From positions 83,845,501 through 83,909,500 of the forward strand of contig JAZBRS010000057.1 of the NCBI GenBank assembly GCA_037176725.1: a stretch of 64,000 nucleotides of DNA, given 5' to 3'. Under the pieces are notes generated by a model. That model worked only from the letters and a program-made list of their open reading frames with translations. It was not told where the DNA came from and did not search any database. Made by a program: the position numbers and the translations under genes. This DNA is from Posidonia oceanica. Lineage: Eukaryota; Streptophyta; Magnoliopsida; Alismatales; Posidoniaceae. Below are positions 1 through 10,556 of this stretch, piece after piece (the stretch's first letter is position 1; every line of letters starts with the position of its first letter).

Positions 1-1819
1 TTAAAATGTCACACCGGGCTGGCAGCCCTAACTACACGATTGACACCCGTTAAAATGTCACCCATGGGCTGATACCTTTAACTATCCGGCGTTAGGTCCA
101 TCAACTCATCACCAGGCTGGCAGCCCTAACTGCTCGGCGATAGGTCCGTCAACTTATCATCCTGCACATGCATATCACTACCTAAACACGCACGTCGCTT
201 CCTGCACATATTTATCACTCCCTACACATGCATTTTCATTTTCTACATGTATACATCATTTCTTGCATCCCATAAAAGACAAAAGCACCAAAAAATTCAA
301 GAAAATCAAAAAACAACAAAAATATTTTTTTGCCTTTCTGCTGGTTTTCCCTTTTTATGTTTTCCTAAACCCAAAAACCATAAAAATATAAAACCAATGC
401 AAAAACCCAAAAACATGTTTGTCCCTTCCTCTTCTAAAATATACAAAACCCACAAACATGTGCATAATCTGAAACTCGGCTACAGACAAACAAGTAGTGC
501 CGAGAGGATGCCAAGCATCGACAATCTCAGGCAGAACTCACCTGAGTAGCACCATCTCTTGCATGTGGCTACAAAGTGAGACTGAGAGCAGATTAGAGCA
601 TCTTGCAGAGCTCAAACTCCAAAAGCAAGATCCACCCTATCAAGAGAGTCTACCAGACATGGAGAGGACCAAAGCAAAGCAGAGCATATCCAGAGGCTAC
701 GAGTACACATAGTGAAGGCTGAGGGTGTGCGTCGACCAGTCGAAGTCTTAACGCCTCATCCGGGACCGCTACTCCAAGAGGGTGAAGACATGTATATCCA
801 AAAGAATAGAGATCATGTGAGCAAAAAAAAATGATAACAAGATATGCATGCTGGGCATAAAAGAAAAATGAAGAAAGAAGTTGAAGAAAGAAGATGCCCA
901 TGAGAGGTGTGACTCGGACAAGCATCGAAGCCCCCTCAACTTTCAACTGCAAGCACCACATTGCCAACTACACGGGAAACATTATCAGGAGGACCTGGGC
1001 CCACCCTCCAAGTGAAGCAACACGCTCCAATCCCTTGTGCAAACAACTACTCTACATCCTTAGCAGGCTAGATGCAACTCCAGTCACTCAAGAGGGGAAA
1101 AGAAATATCTATCCGAGAGTGTCAAAAGCAGTAGTCGGTCCCCGAGGAATTAAGACGAAGGCTATAAAGCTGCATCCAACGCTTCTGCTACCCACATGCA
1201 GCCAAAGGCTATGTTTTGCAAAGCTGAGGCCTCATCTCGAGCTAGGAATGAGAGTACATGACTGAGGTGTAGGGACTCTCACCCATCAACGAGATCCCAC
1301 ATAAGCACCTCTAAACCCTGATACTAGGAGGTCAAAGAGAGCCACCGACCACAACTTGACATGGCATAGATCGAGGATCGAGAATCCCCTAAGTTAGAAA
1401 GTGCAGAAGCACCCTCTCGGCAACAACTGCTTTAAATCCGAAGCCACCAAAAACATGCATGCTATAGCAATCTATTTTTTGTTCTCCCCGTTTTCAAAAA
1501 TCGGAATCAAGGGTGAGCACTTTTTGCCTAACCCTCGCTCAGAGGCTCCACGCATTTCAAATTTTGCCACCCACCTCGTTGGGTAGGTCCGTGATGATCG
1601 GCATGTCCATTGTTTGCCACTCTGTGGCATTGCATTGCATGCCCGCACTGAGACCATTGCACACCCACCACGACGGGTCCCCGTTTTCACTCTACATCAT
1701 CCTACATTCATCTACATTCAGGCTGGCAGCCCTAACTGCTTGGTTGACACCCGTTAAAATGTCATCCCGCATCTTCACATTGCATTCGGGCTGGTAGCCC
1801 TAACTGCTCGGTCGACACC
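1..1819 (+). repeat. 3' noncoding tail of a Tat-type retrotransposon
   Basis: No credible coding region. The first 160 bases and the last 100 bases carry copies of a motif built on GGGCTGGCAGCCC followed by CTAACTGCTCGG and TGACACCCGTTAAAATGTC. Similar sequence lies on the opposite strand at about 32940-33060, just inside the 3' LTR of element C, so I read this stretch as the equivalent 3' region of a related plus-strand element. The middle (about 250-1700) is unique-looking with short ORFs only. LTR G begins immediately after it, in the middle of a motif copy. Confidence 0.55.
16..126. repeat. GGGCTGGCAGCCC hairpin motif, two copies
   Basis: Near-perfect palindromes lie at 16-28 and 114-126; a degenerate copy lies between them. 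Further copies are at 1720-1732 and 1788-1800, and inverted or variant copies at 33026-33038, 35097-35109 and 46405-46417. Each has 5-6 bp arms around one central base. Confidence 0.7.
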
Positions 1820-3961
1820 TGTAGACACCCCATTTTGACACCTGACAGCAGATTAAACTTAGAGGAGCGAATGTGGAAGCGGCATTTTCAACCTTTCCAC
1901 CCAACCTAACCCAAAACCAAATCCTATTCCAAACCTGACCCAAAACCAACCCAAAACCATCCAATTCCCATTTCACAACTCAACCCAAGACTTAAACCAA
2001 CCCAAGCCCAACTCAAGCCCAATCTACTGAGTTGCACGTTGAGGTGCCGCATGCAGAGGAAACAATACCCCGTCACCAAGATTAGTGGCGACTAGGTCAG
2101 GTGCCACGCATAGCGGCAACTGGACTGTAACTTTGGCCACCTCCCAAGCCCTTCCTGCGCGGCCGTTGCTGGTCGTCACCGACCTCCGTCACCCTACCAC
2201 CCGTCCCCTCGGCCACTTACTCCTTGCTACCGCCACCCACTACATGCCAATCGCTAGTAACTCCCTAGCACCACGTCCCCTCCTCACCAGCGGTCTTCCC
2301 GCACTCACCGCCCTCATTGCCACGGTTGCCTGCAACCCTACCATCGACGACCTTCGCCATCCTCTCCTGCAAACCACTTACTTCCTCGATCTCACAGCCC
2401 CCTCACACCTCTCACTGCCCCTCCTCTGCCACGATTAGCTGCTGCCAGAGCTAATAGGTGGAGGTGAACCCATTCCAATTTGAGAGGATCACACATCGGC
2501 CACATTTTCCACAGCCGACTTCCATCCATTCTCCTCCCTCGCCGCTCGAACCAGAGCACGTAGAGGCAATCCAGAAACCTTCCTACACATCCCAGCTTCT
2601 TCCCAAGCCTTTCAAACCACCCTTTCGAATCTCGGACCGCCACAACAACCGGGCCCGCCGTTCCCCCTTGTCTGCCGCAGGCCAACAATGCCAGAAGCCA
2701 CCCCGTGGCTCCAAACTCCGTGCACACCTTCTCCTGGTCGCCATGAACGCAGCTCGATCAACCCGAGTGCCTGCTGCTGCCTCCACCGCCACTGCGACCT
2801 CCACTTCCGCGTGCTCCTGTGAGCTTGGTCGTGGGGACACGACTGTGCATCCCTGCAGGTGAGCAATACCTCCATCAACTTCGTATCATGCCATGCATGC
2901 TTTTTAGATAGTCGTTCGTATTTTATTGTAGCTTAGTAGCCATTGTTGGCCTTCTACTCTAGCACCAGTGGATTGCCAGGTTAGGTGCTGCAGTAAGTGG
3001 CGACTGACCTGCACCTCCATCTGCTGGCTGGCCAGACTTTGGACTGCCGCTTCGGTCGACCCAGAGCTCCATTTTATTTTATTTTTGCATGTCTGTGATC
3101 GTGACTGTTTGCTCTTCATATTTGCATGTTTAGATCATAGTTTTGCATAGCCATGCGTTCCAGATCTGATCCCAAAGTTGGCTGTTTGAACAGCCTGAGT
3201 TGCAGTGTTGGCGCTACTGGCACTAGTGACTCAACTCCAACTCTTGGCTATTCCTCCGGCCAACCTTTGGACCATCGTAACTTGCAACCTAGGCATTTGT
3301 TATGCAGTTTGTTTGCATGTTCGCTATGCAATGCATGGTTTATCTGCTGTTTTGTTTTCTGCCTGCATTGCATTAGGGCGATGATGCTTACTGTCTGGAG
3401 TTCTTACGAACCAAGGCACGCCCCGTTTGGAACTCTGGTATGTTGCTGAGCACATAGTCTGCACATTTAATTTCATTTATGCATCATAACATATTAAGCA
3501 AGTTTAAGCATTCATTAGACATTCATAGCATCTCTCGCCTCTTGGGTATACAGTAAAGGCAAGCAATTGCTGACATCCTGTATATGCGAGCGAGAAGCCT
3601 AGAAAGACCGATTCCGGACATATCGAGGGTGCCTAACACCTTCCCTGTGCGTAACAGGAATCCTTACCCTTTCTCTTGGCCTGTAATGACCATTATGCCC
3701 TTATCCTAGGCATGAGTCATATCATTGCATAGCATTGCATCCCTTTTGCATCGTTTTCATGCATTCCCCCGATTTTCCTTGTCTCCCAATTTAATAGACT
3801 AGGTGGCGACTCTGAATTTGCTTTATCTTTATTTTTCCTCTTTTTTTCTGGTGTTTTCGAGTAGAGTTTCCTTCCTCGGATCCACTTGCTAATAGTGGCC
3901 TACTATCGGTTGGTGCACTTTGGCATCGTGCGTGGACATGTTGATTCTCCAGTTTACTACA
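1820..3961 (+). repeat. LTR G (2142 bp), 5' LTR
   Basis: Starts TGTAGACACCCCATTTTGA and ends TTTACTACA, directly followed by a primer binding site, so it is a 5' LTR. It is much shorter than the other TGTAGACACC LTRs here because it lacks their long T-rich middle. Two blocks shared with the other LTRs are present: GATGCTTACTG at about 3374-3460 and CCTAACACCTTCCCTG at about 3581-3720. A TGGCGACTC match lies inside it at 3804-3812. The 5 bases before it are ACACC; no matching duplication was found after it, as expected for a 5' LTR. Confidence 0.8.
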
Positions 3962-3962
3962 G

Positions 3963-3980
3963 TGGCGACTCCGCTAGGGA
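3963..3980 (+). other. Primer binding site of element G, tRNA-Arg type
   Basis: TGGCGACTCCGCTAGGGA begins one base after the LTR end. The first ten bases equal the complement of the 3' end of plant tRNA-Arg(ACG) including CCA, the primer class described for Ogre/Tat elements. The tRNA match is from memory of the tRNA sequence. Confidence 0.75.
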
Positions 3981-4671
3981 TTCTAGACTCCGGCTTTCAT
4001 TTTGGCTTTCTTGCCCCCTTGGATTTCGCACTTTGCTTGCCATGTGCCTTTGCATGCCTTGCCTGCTCGCTTGCTTACCTGTTTGCTTTACTTGCTTTAT
4101 CCCTTGCATGATGCCATGTTTGCTTGCATTACTTTATTTTCTCACATCACGTGTCTAAATACTTGCTTGGTGCTATAATACATGCTTTTTGGGTGGTAAA
4201 TGCTTTGTTTTACACACTTGCTATGCCACCACACACGCACATGTCATGTACCCCTGCTTTTTGACATGCTGAGTGCTTTCTTTTCACCACCAAGTCCACA
4301 ACACCAGCACATGCCATGTACATGCTTCTTGCCTTGCTATGTGATTGCTTGCATGCCATGACTTCCTGTTTCTCTCCCATTCAAGCTTATGCCATGCCTA
4401 GGATAGTAGAAACATGCTTGCTCCCCTTTTGCTTAATCTAAAAGCTACAATAAAGCCAAGCAATAACATGTAAGCACAACCAGAGCCAAAACTTGCAAAT
4501 TTCCACTTTGGCTAAACAAAATGTAAGTAAAACACTTTAAAGCATATTCGCATGTTTAATCATTTTAGAAAGCATGCATCCTCTCTTCTGAGTCCACCCA
4601 CAGTCTGCGAAGGACAGTCCCGGCCTCTTGCTCCACTGCTTTGGCATGGCCCAAGTCAGTCGGTCTACCCC
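3981..4671 (+). repeat. 5' untranslated remnant of element G
   Basis: Noncoding, rich in TTGC and TGCATGCC runs. It holds no gag or pol. It is cut off where LTR F starts at 4672, so the rest of G is outside the window or lost. Confidence 0.55.
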
Positions 4672-4739
4672 TGTAGACACCCCATTTTTGATCCTTTGTG
4701 TTGATGGTTTTCTCTCCTTAAACCAACACCCATTTTCAC

Positions 4740-5230
4740 AATCAAAAACCCTAAACCCCACACTCATTTTCACAACCAAAACCCTAAACCCTAAACCCAC
4801 AACCATTTACAAACCAGAGACACACAACCATTCACAAACCCTAAACCCTAATCCCATTTCAAATCCCATTTTCACAACCAAAACCCTAAACCCTAAACCC
4901 ACAACCATTCACAAACCCTAAACCCACAACCATTCACAAACCAGACACCCACAACCATTCACAAACCCTAAACCCTAATCCCATTTCAAATCCCAGTTAA
5001 ACCCAAAGTCCAAAACCCTAAACCCATTCCATTCAAACCCTAAACCCATGTTCCTTTCAAAACCCATTCCATTCAAACCCTGAACCCATATTCCATTCAA
5101 AACCCATCCACTCAAACCCTAAACCCATGCATTCAAACCCCAAACCCAAGTGCCATTCAAAGCCCAAAACCTAAAACTCTAATCCCATTTTTCAATCCCC
5201 ACTTGAAAGCTAAACCCTAAACCCATTACC
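4740..5230 (+). repeat. Degenerate CCCTAAA (telomere-like) repeats
   Basis: Many AAACCCTAAACCC units are mixed with ACAACCATTCACAAACC spacers. They sit just inside the LTR start. Similar stretches occupy the same LTR position on the minus strand at about 27190-27260 and 50400-50950, so this is an LTR component rather than a true interstitial telomere. Confidence 0.8.
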
Positions 5231-5307
5231 TCCATCTCACCCTCATCCTGGCTGGCCATCCCCCGTGCCCAGATCCAATCCATTGGCCATCCTCATCTCC
5301 CCACTAG

Positions 5308-5313
5308 TATATA
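5308..5313 (+). promoter_or_regulatory. TATA box of LTR F
   Basis: TATATA in the context CTAGTATATAACAG, placed between the CCCTAAA region and the GC-rich block, where the U3 promoter is expected. Confidence 0.5.
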
Positions 5314-6379
5314 ACAGTAGCAGCCATCCTAGGAGAGAGGGAGGATAACCTAGGAGAGAGAGACAAAGAAAAACCTAGCTTTCACTAGCTAGAATGGACT
5401 GCCTCTTGCCTGCTCCTCTCCCTTGCTTCCACACAATTCCTCCATCGCTCTCCACCTCCAGGAACCACCGACAAACCCACCTGCAAGAGCCATCCCCAGT
5501 GAGAGCTACAGAGAGAAGAAAGAGAGAGAAAAAATCACCGAGTGCACCCACTACAGCCATCTGAGTGCAGAGAGGAGGAGAGGACTGTCCATCGCTTCCC
5601 AAACCCTCCCCGCACCTCCGTCGACACACCTGGATCACACCTGAAGCCTCCCAGAGCCTCTAGCACCGCCTCTACTCACCGCAACTCAGCTGCACCCATC
5701 TGCGGTCGTCAGACCCCTCCGAGCACGTTCACAGGTAATGAACGTTCCCACTAGCTTCGTTAGGTCCTCTTCTTGCTTCTTGGATCGTCGCCCGTGTCTT
5801 CTGGTTCGAGTCTCGCTGTTTCGCCTCGCAGGAATCCATCATCTTCCCCGGCGACGGCCACCAGCTGCGAGCAAGCTCTGTCGCACCGAGTTCTCCCCTC
5901 ACCTCCGGATCGACTCTTCGGACCTCCACGAGCTCAGCCACGCACCGAGCGAGCCCAGCCAACGCCAGCACCTCCTCCTCCGCCTGTAGCTGTGTTTGCA
6001 ACCACAGACCAGAGCCGACCGAGAGCTCCAGATGTTGCTCCACGCCGATGATGCCTCCCACGCCTCCGGGACAACCGCCTCCGGCTTCCAGGCCTCTCTG
6101 CAGCTCTGCCGACCCCTTGGAGCGCCGGCACGAGGTCGTCTTCCCCGACGAGCCGATTGCCACTGTTCATTTTTTTCATTTCTTTTCTTTCAAATGTTTT
6201 GATTTGTTTATTTTTTTCTTACCTTATTACATTTGCTTTACATTAATGTTTAGTCTTTTTAGTTTTACTTTATTACATGCAGGTCTAGTTATGTGTATGA
6301 TTTCATTTAATTTTCTTTTGAACTTTATTGCATTACATTTTAATCTATTGGTTTATTTTTATTACAAATAGATCCTGTC

Positions 6380-7290
6380 TTGGTTTAGATTTCATTTAAT
6401 TTCTTTTTAGAACCTTATTACATTAGCTTCTAATCTGAGACTTTACTTTTATTACAAGTTAGTCCAGTTACATGTTAGATTTCATTTAATTTCTTTTTGT
6501 AACCTTATTGCATTACATTTTAGTCTGCAACTTTATTTTTATTACAGTTGAGTCCACTTATCTATTAGATTTCATTCATTTTTCATTTGAAACCTTATTA
6601 CATTAACATTTAGTCTGTTATTTTAGTTTTATTACAAGTAGGTCCAGCTGTTGTGTTCATTACATTTTATTTCTTTACAGTTAGGTCTGGCATTTTGTTT
6701 TTATTGCATCGAGATTCTTTTTTTTGTATTGGACTTCATTTAAATGGCATTTTAAACTTTACTACATTAACTTTTAATCCAGTATTTTTAGATTTATTAC
6801 ACTTTAGTCTTGTTTTGCATTACATTTCATTTAATTTCATTTCAGAGCTTTATTGCTTTAGCATTTAATCCAATACTTTATTTATATTGCAAGTTAGTCC
6901 TGTTTTGCATTACATTCCATTTAATTTCATTTCAGAGCTTTATTACTTTAGCATTTAATCTAGTACTTTATTTTTATAGCAAGTTAGTCCTTTTTGCGTT
7001 ACATTCCATTTAATTTCATTTCAAAGCTTTATTACTTTAGCATTTAATCCAGTACTTTATTTTTATTGCAAGTTAGTCCTGTTTTGCATTACATTCCATT
7101 TAATTCCATTTCAGAGCTTTATTACTTTAGCATTTAATCCAGTACTTTATTTTTATTGCAAGTTAGTCCTATTTTTGCATTACATTCCACTTAACTCATT
7201 TTTAGAACTTTATTATTTTGGCATTTAATCCGGCATTTTAGTTTTATTACATTTAAGTCCTCATGCATTGCATTTTCATTGAAATGAGCA
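6380..7290 (+). repeat. T-rich tandem repeat, about 90-bp unit
   Basis: Clear copies begin near 6812, 6902, 6992, 7081 and 7172. Each reads TTTGCATTACATTCCATTTA, then a CATTTAATCC segment and a TTATTGCAAGTTAGTCC segment. More diverged copies extend back to about 6380. Small ORFs here (6653-7013) are products of the repeat. Confidence 0.8.
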
Positions 7291-7599
7291 TTAAACCATA
7301 TTGCATTGCTATTAAGCGCAACAGTTTTGCATATTTACACATAGGTCCTTTTTCATGCATTTAATCATTTAATTAAGCATTTAAATCACATTGCATTGCT
7401 ATTTTTGTAGTTTTGGCATTATTTGCATTTAAGCCCTTACATTTAGGCACATTGCACCTTAGTCCAAACACATTTAGGACTTTACATATTTGCATTGCAT
7501 GCATCATTTCTAGCCTTACACTTAGGTCCTCACATTTTAGCATATTCCATTTTAGTCCTTGTCACATTTAGGACCTTATTGCATTGTATGCATCTACAC

Positions 7600-7920
7600 T
7601 TGTGGCATTTTGCATTTTAGGCCCCTGCATTCACTCTAATTGCATTTAGATCCCTACATTTACTTTAATTGCATTTAGGCCCCTACATTTATTTTAATTT
7701 GCATTTAGCCCCCAACCTCTACTTTAATTGAATTTAGGCCCCTGCATTCACTGTAATTGCATTTAGACCCCTACATTTACTTTAATTGCATTTAGGCCCC
7801 TACATTTATTTTAATTTGCATTTAGGCCCCTACATCTACTCTAATTGCATTTTAGCCCCTACATTTACTATAATTGCACTTAGGCCCCTACATTTATTTT
7901 AATTGCACTTAGGTCCCTAT
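7600..7920 (+). repeat. TTGCATTTAGGCCCCTACA repeat, about 29-bp unit
   Basis: About ten units of TTGCATTTAGGCCCCTACA plus TTTACTTTAA. The same short motif is scattered through the other long LTRs in either orientation. Confidence 0.8.
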
Positions 7921-7930
7921 CTTTTGCATT

Positions 7931-8066
7931 CTACAAAAGTTTATTCTTGAAGTTAACTTCTACCAATAGAATTTTATTTACCAAACAAGATTTTTGAAGG
8001 TAACCTAGAATCTAGCTTCTACAAAAACTCTTAAAAGCCAACTTCAGGAAAAAACTCAGAATCTCA
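7931..8066. mobile_element. Possible 136-bp short insertion with 10-bp direct repeats
   Basis: CTTTTGCATT occurs at 7921-7930 and again at 8067-8076, bracketing an AT-rich segment unlike the flanks. A 10-bp duplication would suit a Mutator-type MITE, but I see no terminal inverted repeats. CTTTTGCATT also resembles the local LTR repeat, so this may be chance. Confidence 0.25.
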
Positions 8067-8076
8067 CTTTTGCATT

Positions 8077-8493
8077 TAGGAGGTTCCAAACAGAGTCAAA
8101 GAAACACCCAAATCAACCCACATGTAGAGTGAGTAGAGATGGTGAATCCTACACCAATATGAGCTCAGCTCACCTCAAACTACAACTCCTTCGCCAAGCT
8201 TCGACTACCATCTCGTGTCCAAGGGCTTCCATGGTGACCAGAGAACACATCTCAAACCTTCCCTCTCACATGCACAACCCAAAAATTGGCAACCTTCTCT
8301 TCTTGATCACTTCTCTTCTCCAAAACACAGGGCATCCATTTTTTGCTCTAAAATCTCTTTCTTAAACACAGGAACTCCTCTCCCCATGCAACACACTCTC
8401 CCACTTATAAAGCCATGAGATCTCAAGCCTAGCATGCTTGGGATAGCTGCCAACTTCTAACGCAACCACCACACACACGAGCACAGCACCACT
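8077..8493 (-). repeat. LTR of element H, 3' part (minus strand)
   Basis: Noncoding sequence that continues across solo LTR E at 27383. Read on the minus strand it has TTTATAAG (8404-8411) as a possible TATA box, with the transcript running toward lower coordinates. It ends at the CCACT target duplication (8489-8493) of LTR E. Its low-coordinate boundary, near 7930-8076, is unclear. Confidence 0.4.
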
Positions 8494-10556
8494 TGTAACC
8501 TATCCCCTCACCTCAACGCCGGATCGACCGACATCGGGTGAAAAGAGGGAGAGTGTCACAAATTATGGCGAAGGAGGAAAATAAAGAGATAAAGCAAAAA
8601 TAGAGTCGCCACCTAGTCTATTCAATTGAGTGACGAGGAAAACTGGGAGAAATGCAAGGAAACATGCAAATGAATGCAATGCTATGCAAAATTATTGACT
8701 CGTGCCAAGGACGAGGGCAAAATGGTCACTGCGGGCCAGAGAAAGGGTAAGGACTCCTATTACGTGCAAAGAATGTGTTAGGCACCCCCGACACGGCCGA
8801 GGAATCGCTCTTTCTTAGCTAATCTGGCTTGCATTTGCAGGATTATCGGCAATGATTTCCTTTAACTGTACGCCTAAGGGGCGAAGGATGCCATGCCTTG
8901 CTATTAATGCTTAAATGCCTAAATGCCATGTATGGGAAATTAAACATGTAGCCTATGTGCTCAGCAGCACTGCCTGTGTTCCGAACCAAGAGAGCCCTAG
9001 TTCCTAAGAACTCCACATAGTAAGCATCACTGCCTTAAATGCAATGCAGGCGAGAAAATAAAATGCCAAGTAAAACCATGCAATGCAAATATGCGACATG
9101 CAAAGGGGAAACAAAATAGGGGCTGAAAACCATGTGATGCAAGTAAGAAACAAGACATCGAGTAAAACCACGCAATGCAAGTGTGCAACAAGCAAAGGGG
9201 AAACGAAACAGGGGTAGAAAACCCTAATCTACATGCACGAGAAAACAAATCATGAAAACGATGCATGCTGTGCATGTGGCAAGTCAATAAGTGACATGCA
9301 GTGATTCAGATGGGTTTAACTTGAGGATTTGAGGTCTGATCTGAAATAACTTTGGTTAGAATGAAAGATCATTCAACCAAGAAGACCAAGCTAGTTAGAT
9401 CGTGAAGATCCAACGGTCCGATCAAAAGTTATTCAGAAATCAAGTCAGATGGCTCAAAGGCCAGAAAAAGTAGTCTAAATGGGGGTCTAAGTGCAAAATG
9501 CCCCTATGTGTGTGCAATGCAGGGTGTCCTACATGTAGTGAGGTTAAAGGTGCTCAAAGAGATGCAAGGGAGCTATATGCAATGACATGAGGATGCAATG
9601 AATGCAAGAATGCAAGAATGCAAATGCAGGGACCTAAGTGCAATTAAAATAACTGCAGGGGCCTAAATGCGATGTCATGGCAAAATGCAATGCAGTAAGG
9701 TAAAGGCATGACAAAAACTAATGCAGTAATGTATAAGGCAAGCATGGACAGAATGCAACATTAATTAAAAGACATGCATGCAATAGAGTAAGAAAAGGAC
9801 CTACATGCAGTTTTGAAAACATGTGGGGCTTAAGTGCAGTGCAGAGGAAACGTGCAAACATACAACAGTTGGATTTTAGGACTGACATGCAATTAGACCT
9901 AATTGTTGGGCTTTAATGCAAATGCAAAGTAGGATATGAAAGCAGGCAATAGTTAAATATAAGGACTAACATGCAAATATGATAAACTGTTGAATTTTAT
10001 TGCAATGCAAAGCAAGATGTGAAAGCATGTAGAAATTAAGCATTTGGACCTATATGCAATTTTGAAAACATGTAGAGTTTAAAATATAAAGCAAAACAGG
10101 CATGCAAACAAGCAACAGTTTCAAATGAGGACTGATATGCAATTTTGAGAACTGTTGGACATTTAAGCAATGCAATATGATTAAAAATGCAACTTAAATG
10201 ATGCATGGATGCAATGTAATAAGGTTTCTAATTTGCATTAAAATGGCAATTCAAATCAAATTAGACCTAAATGCAAATAAGCAAACATGCAAGACTTTAT
10301 TACAATGTAATAAGGTTTTAAAATTGCATGTAAATGGCAGTTCAAAGTAAACTAGACCTAAGTGCAAATAATTAAACATGCAGGAGTTATATGCAATACA
10401 GTATGATTTTAAATAACATTTAAATGATTTTCAATTCAAGCCAGGATTGAAATGCAAATAAAGTAAACCTATGGACTTAATTTCAATGCATGAAACGAAA
10501 TTTAAATCAAAACAAATAAAACTAAGTGCTACAGTAGAAGCTCGAGCTCTGCCGAC

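Larger units (their letters stand above)
4672..7930 (+). repeat. LTR F, 5' part
   Basis: Starts TGTAGACACCCCATTTTTG. The order matches the longer LTRs: telomere-like CCCTAAA stretch, TATA box, GC-rich block (about 5380-6160), then a long T-rich region (6160-7920). The 3' portion with the conserved CCTAACACC block is missing here, so F is truncated or continues beyond the later insertions. The right boundary is uncertain. Confidence 0.65.

Noticed and set aside
894..1265. 123-aa ORF in the 3' tail
   Set aside because: No domain, no codon or context support, in noncoding transposon DNA.
2085..2862. Ser/Thr/Pro-rich ORFs in LTR G
   Set aside because: Overlap with reverse-strand ORFs in a GC-rich LTR block; no domain.
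1820..3961. Solo LTR interpretation of G
   Set aside because: No 5-bp duplication matches ACACC after 3961, and a primer binding site follows directly.
4740..5230. Interstitial telomere
   Set aside because: The CCCTAAA units are degenerate, mixed with other spacers and occur at the same LTR position in other LTRs.
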